Of a stretch of 64,000 nt of DNA, positions 34,384-42,806 are shown one piece after another. This DNA is from Arcticibacterium luteifluviistationis (lineage in GTDB: Bacteria; Bacteroidota; Bacteroidia; Cytophagales; Spirosomataceae). Below the pieces are notes generated by a model, which saw only the letters and a list, made by a program, of their open reading frames with translations, was not told where the DNA came from and searched no databases. Each line of letters opens with the position of its first letter. Within the stretch, counting starts at the first letter, position 1. The position numbers and the translations under genes were made by a program. The stretch lies in the NCBI RefSeq assembly GCF_003258705.1, contig NZ_CP029480.1:1426001-1490000 (forward strand), given 5' to 3'.

Positions 34384-35538
34384 GTGAAGATATTACACGA
34401 TTTTTTAGAATCTGTTAAGCCCAATTTTGAGAAAGGGGGCAAATTGGAAAAGTGGCATCCAGCTTTTGAAGCCTTTGAGACATTAGCGTTTGTTCCTGCC
34501 ACTACCACAAAAAATGGAGTGCATATTAAAGACGCCATGGATATGAAGCGTACCATGATTACCGTGGTGTTAGCTTTAGTACCATGTTTACTTTTTGGTA
34601 TGTGGAATGTTGGTCATCAGCATTACTTGGCATTTGGTATGGAGGCTGATTTGTTAGACAAATTTATGTTTGGCTTTTGGAAAGTATTACCACTAGTTGC
34701 GGTTTCTTATGCCGTTGGTTTAGGGGTTGAGTTTATATTCTCTGTAGTGGCGGGTCACCCAGTAAGTGAGGGCTATTTAGTTACAGGTTTATTAATTCCT
34801 TTAACGCTTCCTGTTACTGTTCCATTATGGATGGTGGCTCTTGGAGCTGTCTTTTGTACACTTTTAGGGAAAGAAATTTTTGGAGGAACTGGTTTTAACT
34901 TCATGAACCCAGCTCTTTTAGCTAGAGCATTTATGTTTTTTGCTTTCCCTGCATTCATGTCAGGTGAAGTTTGGACAGACCTTTCTCCGGAAGAAGGTCA
35001 TACTGTATTAGACGCTTATTCAGGAGCAACTAATTTAGTGCCTTTTGATACAGATATATCACTTATGCAGTCTGCTTCAGACATGTTTATAGGTTTTGAA
35101 CAGGGCTCCATCGGAGAAACTTCGGTGATTGCCTGCCTTATTGGTGCAGCCATATTGGTAATAACAGGTGTTGGTAGCTTAAGAGTTATGCTTTCGGTTT
35201 TTGGAGGTGGCTTTTTAATGGGATTACTAATGAACGCACTTGCTCCTGAGGCTGCAAACCACGCGATGCACATGCCTGCTTTAAATCACTTATTAATTGG
35301 AGGTTTTGCTTTTGGTGCCGTCTTTATGGCAACAGACCCAGTTACGGCGGCTCATACAGCCAAAGGGAAAGTTATTTACGGTTTGTTAATTGGAGCGTTC
35401 ACTGTTTTGCTTAGGGTATTTAATCCTGCATATCCTGAAGGGATGATGCTGAGTATTTTATTGTTCAATGTTTTTGCCCCATTAATCGACCATATGGTGG
35501 TAGAATCTCACATCAAAAAAAGATTGAAACATGCATAG
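34384..35538 (+). CDS. nqrB: Na+-NQR subunit B
   Basis: A 384-residue membrane subunit with about ten helices, GTG start. The covalent FMN site SGATNLV contains T216 (motif SGAT), the residue flavinylated by ApbE. The N-terminal LESVKPNFEKGGK is the usual cytoplasmic segment. Its end overlaps the nqrC start by 8 bases. NqrB carries the sodium pathway together with D and E. Confidence 0.96.
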   Translation: MKILHDFLESVKPNFEKGGKLEKWHPAFEAFETLAFVPATTTKNGVHIKDAMDMKRTMITVVLALVPCLLFGMWNVGHQHYLAFGMEADLLDKFMFGFWKVLPLVAVSYAVGLGVEFIFSVVAGHPVSEGYLVTGLLIPLTLPVTVPLWMVALGAVFCTLLGKEIFGGTGFNFMNPALLARAFMFFAFPAFMSGEVWTDLSPEEGHTVLDAYSGATNLVPFDTDISLMQSASDMFIGFEQGSIGETSVIACLIGAAILVITGVGSLRVMLSVFGGGFLMGLLMNALAPEAANHAMHMPALNHLLIGGFAFGAVFMATDPVTAAHTAKGKVIYGLLIGAFTVLLRVFNPAYPEGMMLSILLFNVFAPLIDHMVVESHIKKRLKHA

Positions 35539-36235
35539 TAATAAATATACATTTATATACGCCATAGGTTTGTCAATGCTGACGGCGGTGATTTTAGTAT
35601 TGACCTCGCAGCAATTAAAACCCTTGCAGGAAGCTAATTTGGCTTTAGATGGCAAACGAAGTGTTTTGAAATCTGTACTTGTAACTTCTGATGAAGACAA
35701 AGTAATTGAAGATTCGTATAACGGCTCTGTAGAAGAAATAGTCTTAGATAGTGAAGGAAATGTATTAGAAGTACAGGTGGAAGATGTGGACATGAAAAGA
35801 GAAGTAGCTAAAGATGTTTCTGAAAGACAACTTCCTTTGTATGTTTATACTGAAGAAGACGGAAGCAAATCTTATATAGTACCTATGAGAGGTGTTGGAC
35901 TTTGGGGACCTGTTTGGGGATACATGGCTTTGGAAGGCGACTTCAATACCATAAAAGGAGCCTCCTTTGACCACAAAGGTGAAACTCCTGGTCTTGGTGC
36001 AGAAATAACGGAGCCGTTTTTTCAAGTTCAGTTTCAGGGCAAAAAGATTTTAGATGATAATGGAGATTTTGCTTCAGTTAATGTATTGAAAAGCACAATG
36101 AAGTCTTCAATTGATTCAGACAATAGGGTAGATGCAATTTCAGGAGGTACCATCACTTCTAATGGAGTTGATGATATGATTAAAAATTGTGTAGCTCCTT
36201 ATTTGACCTATTTTAACAAGCTTAAAACAAATTAA
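35531..36235 (+). CDS. nqrC: Na+-NQR subunit C
   Basis: A 234-residue subunit with one N-terminal helix (about 8-26) and a periplasmic FMN-binding domain. The flavinylation motif reads ISGGTITS with the acceptor at T207. The usual SGAT Ala is Gly here, which from memory is common in Bacteroidota. GPVWGYMALEGD and HKGETPGLGAEI are family landmarks. Overlaps nqrB and is separated from nqrD by one base. Confidence 0.95.
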   Translation: MHSNKYTFIYAIGLSMLTAVILVLTSQQLKPLQEANLALDGKRSVLKSVLVTSDEDKVIEDSYNGSVEEIVLDSEGNVLEVQVEDVDMKREVAKDVSERQLPLYVYTEEDGSKSYIVPMRGVGLWGPVWGYMALEGDFNTIKGASFDHKGETPGLGAEITEPFFQVQFQGKKILDDNGDFASVNVLKSTMKSSIDSDNRVDAISGGTITSNGVDDMIKNCVAPYLTYFNKLKTN

Positions 36236-36236
36236 T

Positions 36237-36905
36237 ATGGCAGAAGAAGTAGCAGAAATTAAAGAAAAAAAAGAGCCATTATTTTCTAAAAAGAATTTAC
36301 AGGTTTTAAAAGACCCGCTTGATGATACCAATCCGGTTTCAGTTCAAGTTTTGGGTATTTGCTCGGCATTGGCAGTAACCGTTCAGGTGAAACCGGCCAT
36401 CATAATGACTTTAGGAGTACTTTTTGTAAGTGCTTTTTCTAACCTTATTATCAGTTTGCTCCGTAAAGGAATTCCTGGAAGGGTTCGTATTATAGTGCAG
36501 CTTATAGTAGTGGCTACCTTGGTTACTATTGTTGATCAAGTGCTTAAAGCTTTTATGTTTGACGTAAGTAAGCAACTAGCAGTTTTTGTAGGACTTATTA
36601 TTACTAACTGTATTATCATGGGTCGTTTAGAGGCTTTTGCTCTAGGTCAAAAACCTTGGCCAGCTTTTTTAGATGGTGTTGGTAATGGTTTAGGCTATGG
36701 TCTTATTTTAATAGCAGTAGCTGTTTGTAGAGAATTATTTGGGGCTGGGTCTATCCTTGGTTTCCAAATTATCCCTGACTGGGCTTACGAGCATGGTTAT
36801 GTAAACAATGGTTTGATGGTGCTTCCTCCAGCAGCCCTTTTCTTAATTGGGGTTTATATTTGGATTCAGCGTAGTCGTAATCAAAAATTAATTAACGTTT
36901 CTTAA
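36237..36905 (+). CDS. nqrD: Na+-NQR subunit D
   Basis: A 222-residue integral membrane subunit with six helices, homologous and inverted relative to NqrE. NPVSVQVLGICSALAVT and ITNCIIMGRLEAFALGQKPWPAFLDG are strongly conserved; the Cys in TNC is a ligand of the intramembrane Fe centre shared with NqrE. An N-terminal Lys/Glu-rich extension (about 20 residues) precedes the core. Confidence 0.96.
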   Translation: MAEEVAEIKEKKEPLFSKKNLQVLKDPLDDTNPVSVQVLGICSALAVTVQVKPAIIMTLGVLFVSAFSNLIISLLRKGIPGRVRIIVQLIVVATLVTIVDQVLKAFMFDVSKQLAVFVGLIITNCIIMGRLEAFALGQKPWPAFLDGVGNGLGYGLILIAVAVCRELFGAGSILGFQIIPDWAYEHGYVNNGLMVLPPAALFLIGVYIWIQRSRNQKLINVS

Positions 36906-36924
36906 TTAGTTTAAGAATATTTAT

Positions 36925-37539
36925 ATGGAAAATCTTTTAAGTCTTTTTGTAAAAGCAATTTTTGTAGAGAATGCGGTTTTCGCTTTCTTCTTAGGAATGT
37001 GTTCATTTCTGGCGGTTTCAAAGAAAATAAAAACAGCATTTGGTCTTGGCTTGGCTGTAATCTTTGTGATGCTGCTTACTACTCCTTTAAATTATGTAAT
37101 TCTTAATTACATGTTAGGAGAAGGAGCTCTAGCTTGGATTCACCCTTCTTTGGCTGATGTGGATCTTACTTTCTTATCATTTATATTGTTTATTTCTACC
37201 ATTGCAGGTGCTGTTCAATTAGTAGAAATGGCGATTGAAAAATTTGCTCCAGCACTTTACAGTGCTTTGGGTATCTTTTTGCCTTTGATTACGGTAAACT
37301 GTTCCATTCTTGGAGCATCCCTTTTCATGCAAGAGAGAGAGTATAACTTTTCTGAAACCTTTGTGTTCTCATTGGGTACTGGAATAGGTTTCTTCTTAGC
37401 CATTGTTTTATTGGCCGCTATTAGAGAAAGGCTCCAATATTCAAAGGTGCCACCAGCACTTCAAGGCTTAGGAATAGCCATGATAGTTACGGGGCTAATG
37501 GCTCTTGCTTTTTTAAGTTTTTCAGGTATTAAATTGTAA
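36925..37539 (+). CDS. nqrE: Na+-NQR subunit E
   Basis: A 204-residue membrane subunit with six helices. LSLFVKAIFVENAVFAFFLGMCSFLAVSKK carries one cluster Cys (MC) and ITVNCSILGASLFM the second. These pair with the NqrD cysteines to hold the iron centre between the two proteins. Nineteen bases after nqrD. Confidence 0.96.
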   Translation: MENLLSLFVKAIFVENAVFAFFLGMCSFLAVSKKIKTAFGLGLAVIFVMLLTTPLNYVILNYMLGEGALAWIHPSLADVDLTFLSFILFISTIAGAVQLVEMAIEKFAPALYSALGIFLPLITVNCSILGASLFMQEREYNFSETFVFSLGTGIGFFLAIVLLAAIRERLQYSKVPPALQGLGIAMIVTGLMALAFLSFSGIKL

Positions 37540-37550
37540 ACCTATTATTT

Positions 37551-38855
37551 ATGCTACCTATACTTCTTAGTAGTATTGTTGTTTTTGTTTTAGTAGTACT
37601 GTTGTTCGTGTTTTTAATACTTACAGCTAAGGCTAAACTCTTGCCGCAAAACGACGTAAAAATTATCGTGAATGGCGATAAGGATAACCCTATTATTACA
37701 AAATCGGGAGACACTTTATTAAATGTTTTGGGTTCAAATGACCTGTTTTTAGCTTCTGCCTGTGGTGGAGGTGGAACATGTGCCATGTGTACTTGTAATG
37801 TTTATAGCGGAGGTGGAGAAGTTCTTCCTACCGAAACTAATCACCTCAATCGTCGTCAAGTAGGCGAAAAGCTTCGTTTGGCTTGCCAAGTGAAAGTTAA
37901 GGAGGATATGGAGATTAGAATTCCTGATGAAGTCTTCGGAGTTAAAAAATGGGAATGTGAAGTTACTTCAAATTATAACGTAGCATCTTTCATTAAAGAG
38001 TTTCAAGTAAAATTGCCTGAAGGTGAAAACTTAGACTTTGAAGCTGGCGGTTACATCCAAATTGATGTTCCAAAAACTACAGTTGAATTTAAAGACATGG
38101 ATATTACGGCTCATCCTAAATATCATGAAACACCTGATAAGTTTAAGGAAGAGTGGGATAAATTTAATCTTTGGCCACTTAAAATGGTCAACGATGAAGA
38201 AGTTTTCCGTGCATATTCTATGGCTAATCATCCTGCAGAAGGAAACATGGTTAGTTTGACTATTAGAATTGCTACACCACCTTGGGATAGAGCTAAAAAC
38301 ACATGGATGGATGTAAATCCAGGATTGTGTTCTTCTTATATTTTTGGAAGAAAGCCAGGTGATAAGGTAACCATTTCTGGACCTTATGGTGAATTCTTCA
38401 TCAAAGAAACGGAAGCAGAAATGCTTTATATTGGTGGTGGTGCAGGAATGGCTCCAATGCGTTCTCACTTATACCATTTGTTCCATACGTTAAAAACTAA
38501 ACGTAAGGTTACATTCTTTTATGGTGGTCGTACTAAAAGAGAGTTATTCTATATCGAAGAGTTTAGAGAAATAGAAAAGGAATTCCCGAATTTCAAATTC
38601 TGTATAGCACTTGATAATCCTCAACCTGAAGATAATTGGGTACTTAAAAAGGATATTAATGACCCAGAAGGTGACGGTTTCAAAGGCTTTGTGCACAATG
38701 TGGTTATTGACGAGTTTTTAAGCAAACATGAAGCTCCTGAAGATTTAGAACTTTATTTCTGTGGACCGCCAATGATGAATCAGTCTGTTATTAAAATGGC
38801 TGATGATTGGGGTATTCCAGAAGAAAATGTAGCATTCGATGACTTTGGAGGTTAA
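37551..38855 (+). CDS. nqrF: Na+-NQR subunit F (NADH dehydrogenase, FAD and 2Fe-2S)
   Basis: A 434-residue electron-input subunit. One N-terminal helix (2-26), then a ferredoxin domain with cluster Cys C71, C77, C80 and C112 (CGGGGTCAMC). The FAD domain has RAYSMANHP, and the NADH domain has GGGAGMAPMRSHL. The C-terminal CGPPMMNQSVIKM and FDDFGG are conserved. The apbE start overlaps its end by 17 bases, so flavin transfer and electron-input genes are coupled. Confidence 0.97.
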   Translation: MLPILLSSIVVFVLVVLLFVFLILTAKAKLLPQNDVKIIVNGDKDNPIITKSGDTLLNVLGSNDLFLASACGGGGTCAMCTCNVYSGGGEVLPTETNHLNRRQVGEKLRLACQVKVKEDMEIRIPDEVFGVKKWECEVTSNYNVASFIKEFQVKLPEGENLDFEAGGYIQIDVPKTTVEFKDMDITAHPKYHETPDKFKEEWDKFNLWPLKMVNDEEVFRAYSMANHPAEGNMVSLTIRIATPPWDRAKNTWMDVNPGLCSSYIFGRKPGDKVTISGPYGEFFIKETEAEMLYIGGGAGMAPMRSHLYHLFHTLKTKRKVTFFYGGRTKRELFYIEEFREIEKEFPNFKFCIALDNPQPEDNWVLKKDINDPEGDGFKGFVHNVVIDEFLSKHEAPEDLELYFCGPPMMNQSVIKMADDWGIPEENVAFDDFGG

Positions 38856-39858
38856 TAAAAAGCTTCTGTATCTAGTCTTTATCATAATAGGGTTGTTGTC
38901 TTGTAAAGAAGGCAATAAACCCTATTCTGTTTTACAGGGCTATGCACAGGGCAGTACTTTTAGAATTGTGTATGACCCAGTGTCAAGCGATGATTACACA
39001 GCAGAGGTGGATAGCATTCTATTAGTGATTGATAAGAGTATGTCTCTTTGGGACAGCACATCTATTATTCGTAAAGTGAATGAATCTGACGAACCTGTTA
39101 TTGTCGATGAGCATTTTAAGAATGTATTTAATCGCTCTGTTTATTTTTACGAAATTAGTGGGGGAGCATTTGACCCTACCCTGAGTCCATTAATTGATGC
39201 TTGGGGCTTTGCCAGAAAACATGGTACAGGTCTACCTTCGGACAGAGATATAGATAGCTTAAAGAACTATGTAGGCCTTAACAAGTTTCGTTTGGAGGGA
39301 AATAAGCTTTATAAAGATTTTGCAGGTGCTCAGTTAAATTTTAATGCTATAGCCCAAGGCTATACGGCTGATGTTCTTGGAGATTATCTTGAAGAGCAAG
39401 GTGTTCCAAATTATTTAGTTGAAATAGGAGGAGAAACAAAGGCGAAAGGTTTGAATCAATCCGGTTCGAAATGGAAAGTAGGCATTGAAAAACCTGATTT
39501 TAACCAGACAAGCACTACCAATGCAGTCAAAACGGTAGTTGGTCTGACTGACGGTGCTTTAGTGACTTCAGGGAGCTATAGGAAGTATATAGAAAAGGAT
39601 GGGAAAAAGTATAGCCATACTTTAGATGCTAAGACAGGAAAACCAGTAACGCACAATCTTTTAAGTGCGGCAGTGGTGGTTCCAGAGGCGATGGATTCAG
39701 ATGCTTATGCCACCATGTTTATGGTCATGGGAAAAGATGCCGCATTAAAATACGCAAACGAACATAATCTAGCTATTCAATGCATTTTTGATGACAATGG
39801 AATCTTGGGGGTGGCCTATTCTGAAGCTTTTAAGAAGCTTATTATTTTAGAAAATTAG
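38839..39858 (+). CDS. apbE: FAD:protein FMN transferase lipoprotein
   Basis: A 339-residue periplasmic enzyme that moves FMN from FAD onto the Thr of NqrB and NqrC. Lipobox GLLSC gives acylation at C22. TAHGTTYRI-like opening AQGSTFRIVYD, GGAFDPTLSPLIDAWGF, NFNAIAQGYTADVL (substrate and metal region) and GALVTSGSYRKYIEKDGKKYSHTLDAKTG all fit. It overlaps nqrF by 17 bases. Its stop overlaps the stop of the convergent small membrane gene by 4 bases. Confidence 0.95.
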   Translation: MTLEVNKKLLYLVFIIIGLLSCKEGNKPYSVLQGYAQGSTFRIVYDPVSSDDYTAEVDSILLVIDKSMSLWDSTSIIRKVNESDEPVIVDEHFKNVFNRSVYFYEISGGAFDPTLSPLIDAWGFARKHGTGLPSDRDIDSLKNYVGLNKFRLEGNKLYKDFAGAQLNFNAIAQGYTADVLGDYLEEQGVPNYLVEIGGETKAKGLNQSGSKWKVGIEKPDFNQTSTTNAVKTVVGLTDGALVTSGSYRKYIEKDGKKYSHTLDAKTGKPVTHNLLSAAVVVPEAMDSDAYATMFMVMGKDAALKYANEHNLAIQCIFDDNGILGVAYSEAFKKLIILEN

Positions 39859-40043
39859 TCGTTTTGACACTCGTCGTCAGGTAGCTTTCCACACACACCA
39901 CATACAGCTCCTTCCTTTTGAAGCATAGGGTTGTTATTGGCACAAGTGCCCTTAAATCTTCCATTTTTTACAAAAAGTATTCTCACGCTAAAAAGAAAGA
40001 AAGCGAAGAGAACGGCGGCGAGTGTAACTAGTAATAATTTCAT
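39855..40043 (-). CDS. Small four-Cys membrane protein, proposed NqrM-like maturation factor
   Basis: A 62-residue protein with one N-terminal helix (about 2-24), a basic stop, then four Cys (C34, C48, C51, C59) in FKGTCANNNPM, VCGVC and DEC. Established NqrM (DUF539), needed to mature the NqrD/E iron centre in Vibrio, has the same layout: one helix and four conserved Cys after a KG[ST]C-like segment. Location directly after apbE fits. It is encoded on the opposite strand, so it is not in the operon transcript. Homology to NqrM is my inference from layout and place. Confidence 0.72.
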   Translation of the reverse strand: MKLLLVTLAAVLFAFFLFSVRILFVKNGRFKGTCANNNPMLQKEGAVCGVCGKLPDDECQND

Positions 40044-40146
40044 ATTGTAAAGATAAGTATTTCCATTAAGAACGAGATTATGCTTGCCGATATTGATGGA
40101 TTTCTTTATTTTGGGTAATCTTTTTTCACCTTATTAATGCTCACGA

Positions 40147-40596
40147 ATGATAACTAAAGTAAAAACTCTATTAGAAGGCAAAGAAATACAAGAAATAGTA
40201 TCTGTTACCCCAAGCACATCAGTTATAGAAGCGTTGGCGGTATTAGAAAAGTATAGAATAGGAGCGGTGTTGGTAATGGAAGATAATGAACTTAAAGGTA
40301 TTTTCTCTGAAAGAGATTATGCTAGAAAGGGTATCATTAAAGGTAGAAAAGCAAAAAGCACTTTAATGAGCGAGGTGATGACAGCCAACGTTATTACGGC
40401 AAAGGATAGCTCTGATATTAGAGAATGTATGGAACTCATGAGTACTGGGCATTTTAGGCATTTACCAGTAGTAACTGAAGATGGTAAAGTGGTTGGTGTC
40501 CTTAGTATTGGTGACATTGTGAATGGATTGATTTTAGAGCAAAGAAATCATATTAATTTCTTAGAAAACTATATATCGGGCTCTATAGCTGGCTGA
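40147..40596 (+). CDS. Tandem CBS-domain protein
   Basis: A 149-residue protein made only of two CBS domains (about 10-68 and 75-140), with GAVLVMEDNELKGIFSERDYARK in the first and GHFRHLPVVTEDGKVVGVLSIGDIV in the second. Pairs of this kind form a Bateman module that binds adenine nucleotides such as AMP, ATP or NAD(H). No enzyme domain is attached, so it may regulate a partner. It is followed by a SixA-like gene after 3 bases. Confidence 0.9.
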   Translation: MITKVKTLLEGKEIQEIVSVTPSTSVIEALAVLEKYRIGAVLVMEDNELKGIFSERDYARKGIIKGRKAKSTLMSEVMTANVITAKDSSDIRECMELMSTGHFRHLPVVTEDGKVVGVLSIGDIVNGLILEQRNHINFLENYISGSIAG

Positions 40597-40599
40597 TAA

Positions 40600-41112
40600 A
40601 TGCTAAATAAAACTCTTTATATTATCCGACATGCACAGGCGGAAGATTCTGGAAACTCTGCAATGTTGAAGGATTTTAATAGGAATCTTACAGGAAAAGG
40701 GATTTCCCAATCAGCTAGATTGGGAAGTTTTTTAGTTAAGGATTCTGTTAAAATAGATTGTTTTGTTTCTAGTCCTGCAAATCGTGCTTTTCAAACAGCA
40801 AAGGTATTACTAGAGCAGTATAAATTAGATGAAGAACAAATACGTCTTGACGAATCTCTCTATGGAGGTGGACCAAGAGCATATCTGGCATGCCTAAATG
40901 GAATTTCCGATGATTTTAATTCACTAGCTATCTTTGGACATAATCCAGATATCACTTTTTTTGCAGAATATTTAACGCGTGATGATATTGGCGGAAATAT
41001 GAAGAAGGCTACTGTGATTGAAATAAAATTTGAGAATCAAGCTTGGAATGAAATATCAGGTAAAACGGGTGATTTGGTAAGACGTGTGGACGTAAAAAGT
41101 ATTGAGATTTAA
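40600..41112 (+). CDS. SixA-like histidine phosphatase
   Basis: A 170-residue single-domain member of the RHG phosphatase family. YIIRHAQAED (R10, H11 nucleophile) opens the protein, with SPANRAFQTA and FGHNPDI (second catalytic His) later. The short length fits SixA, which dephosphorylates phosphohistidine. Co-transcribed with the CBS gene. Confidence 0.85.
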   Translation: MLNKTLYIIRHAQAEDSGNSAMLKDFNRNLTGKGISQSARLGSFLVKDSVKIDCFVSSPANRAFQTAKVLLEQYKLDEEQIRLDESLYGGGPRAYLACLNGISDDFNSLAIFGHNPDITFFAEYLTRDDIGGNMKKATVIEIKFENQAWNEISGKTGDLVRRVDVKSIEI

Positions 41113-41115
41113 ACA

Positions 41116-41253
41116 ATGAAAAAAAAGAATATTTTCAAAATAGCATTTCTCGTATTTGTAGGAATAGTGATTTTACTATTGTTAGACATGGCAAGGCATA
41201 CTACAGCACCTTGGAATAAAGACAAACAAATAGAAAGTGCTGTAAAGCCTTAA
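41116..41253 (+). CDS. Small single-pass membrane protein (45 aa)
   Basis: ATG at 41116 to TAA at 41253, three bases after the SixA-like stop. A Lys-rich start is followed by one hydrophobic helix (about 8-25, FLVFVGIVILLLL) and a polar tail (DMARHTTAPWNKDKQ). The tight spacing to the upstream stop and the clean membrane topology support a real gene. No family recognised; a partner of the CBS/SixA pair is possible but unproven. Confidence 0.6.
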   Translation: MKKKNIFKIAFLVFVGIVILLLLDMARHTTAPWNKDKQIESAVKP

Positions 41254-41254
41254 A

Positions 41255-42073
41255 CTAAAATTTAAGGCTGGTTAAAATAGCATGGTGGTCAGAAGCAAAT
41301 AGGCCGCCCCAAGTTTGAGAAACAGCAGCGTGTTTTAAGACCTCTATGCCACTGTTTATGAAAATATGGTCAATCTGGCTATTCTCTCTTTCTGTTGCAT
41401 TAAAACCAGTAAAACTATCAACAGGACCATAGTGTCCAGTTTTTGATACGTCATGCGTATTCTTCAGGCCGTTATTTGTATAGGTCAAAATTGGCTGGTC
41501 TGTTGGTGTGCTATTAAAGTCTCCCATAAGAATAACGGGCTCTTTTATATCTTTAATTAGCTTTAATATTAACTTGGAACTCTCCACGCGAGCAACATCG
41601 CCTCTGTGGTCATAGTGAGTATTTATAGCTACAAAGGATTTACCATCTGATTTTCTTTTGAAATGGGCTACCGTGGCAATTCGTGGTAAAGCCGCATCCC
41701 AATCCTTAGATGGTTTTTCTGGTGTCTTTGACAGCCAAACCGTTTCCCAACTAGTCAAATCTAATTTTGAAGGATTATAGAATATTGGTGAAAACTCTCC
41801 ACCTGCTTTGCCATCATCTCTTCCTACGCCAATCCATTTATAATCAGTAAGAACTTTTCCTAAAAAAAGGACTTGAGGTTCTGTGGCTTCTTGAAGACCG
41901 CATATATCTGTTTCGAAGTAGCTAATGGTCTCTGCTACGTGTTCTTTTCTATTCTCCCATTGGTTTATACCGTCGTTAGGCGTGGCATAACGGATATTAA
42001 ATGTCATCACATTTAGTGAAGACTGAGCAAAACAAGAGATAGGAAGTATAAAAAGGAGAATTCTGAATAGCAT
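41255..42073 (-). CDS. Secreted endonuclease/exonuclease/phosphatase-fold protein
   Basis: A 272-residue protein with a signal peptide (residues 1-16, SCFAQ). The EEP fold is clear: MTFNIRYATP, DICGLQEA (metal Glu), NTHYDHRG, MGDFNSTP (Asp/Asn pair) and SDHHAIL at the C-terminus, the catalytic His. Substrate may be DNA, phospholipid or phosphosugar. The gene converges on the 45-residue membrane gene with one base between stops. Confidence 0.9.
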   Translation of the reverse strand: MLFRILLFILPISCFAQSSLNVMTFNIRYATPNDGINQWENRKEHVAETISYFETDICGLQEATEPQVLFLGKVLTDYKWIGVGRDDGKAGGEFSPIFYNPSKLDLTSWETVWLSKTPEKPSKDWDAALPRIATVAHFKRKSDGKSFVAINTHYDHRGDVARVESSKLILKLIKDIKEPVILMGDFNSTPTDQPILTYTNNGLKNTHDVSKTGHYGPVDSFTGFNATERENSQIDHIFINSGIEVLKHAAVSQTWGGLFASDHHAILTSLKF

Positions 42074-42125
42074 AATTGGGTTGTAAATGTTACTCGAATT
42101 TACGTTAACCCCAATGTCTTTGAAA

Positions 42126-42632
42126 CTATTGCTTGAATAATTTTAGGAAATTATTTATCAACCAAGACTCTTCTGCTTTTAAGACAGACTGTACTGTGTT
42201 GTTAGTGAAGTTAGTAACCTGATTTATGTCGTCAATTATCTTTAGCACCTCTTTTTTCTCGTCGGTGTCTGGTTTTAATTGAGACTTAATTTCGTCCATT
42301 GTTTCTATAATCGGCTCTACTTCCCTACGTTTTCTTTCTTTAGCTATTTGGCGTGCTACTTTCCAAATGTCTTTTTCCGCTAAAAAGTATTCTTTTCGTT
42401 CTCCAGGCAGTAATTGCTTATTTATTAAACCCCAGCTCATAAGGTCTCTCAAATTCATATTCACATTTCCTCTGGAGATTTTTAATTCCTCCATTATTTG
42501 GTCTGCGTTCAATGATTTAGGCGACAGTAATAATAAAGCGTGAATTTGCGACATGGTTCGGTTTATTCCCCATTGGGTAGCTAATGTACCCCACGTATGG
42601 ATAAACTTATCCTTCGCTTCTTGTAGTTCCAT
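42126..42632 (-). CDS. GbsR/MarR-family winged-helix regulator
   Basis: I chose the ATG at 42632 (168 residues), because the ATG at 42665 adds 11 residues not usual for the family. The winged helix spans about 15-85 with TMSQIHALLLLSPKSLNADQIMEELKISRGNVNMNLRDL and a wing at LLPGERKEYF. The C-terminal half is helical and probably dimerises. GbsR-type proteins repress osmolyte genes in Bacillus, but the group is broad. It lies 52 bases upstream of the nuclease-fold gene on the same strand, which it may control. Confidence 0.85.
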   Translation of the reverse strand: MELQEAKDKFIHTWGTLATQWGINRTMSQIHALLLLSPKSLNADQIMEELKISRGNVNMNLRDLMSWGLINKQLLPGERKEYFLAEKDIWKVARQIAKERKRREVEPIIETMDEIKSQLKPDTDEKKEVLKIIDDINQVTNFTNNTVQSVLKAEESWLINNFLKLFKQ

Positions 42633-42743
42633 AATAGGCGTTATAAAAATCTTATAAGATTGCACGTAAGTCTGAACTCCAAAGTAAACTAAGTATATCG
42701 AACTTTCAAAATTTTCTGAAAATTATTTATAGGCCTGTCTTTT

Positions 42744-42779
42744 AACTATTCCGGCAATAAGCATTCTGCCGGAATAGTT
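42744..42779. other. Hairpin between pbp1A and the GbsR-like gene
   Basis: AACTATTCCGGCA (42744-42756) pairs exactly with TGCCGGAATAGTT (42767-42779) over 13 bp. No T-run follows on the minus strand. It is the likely 3' end of the PBP1A message. Confidence 0.7.
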
Positions 42780-42806
42780 TTGTAAACCATTAATTGCTAG
42801 TTGAAA

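Noticed and set aside
38031-38468. 145-codon open frame on the minus strand
   Set aside because: It lies wholly inside nqrF, whose domains are unmistakable on the plus strand. The minus translation has no family pattern and an unlikely composition rich in Ser, Cys and His.
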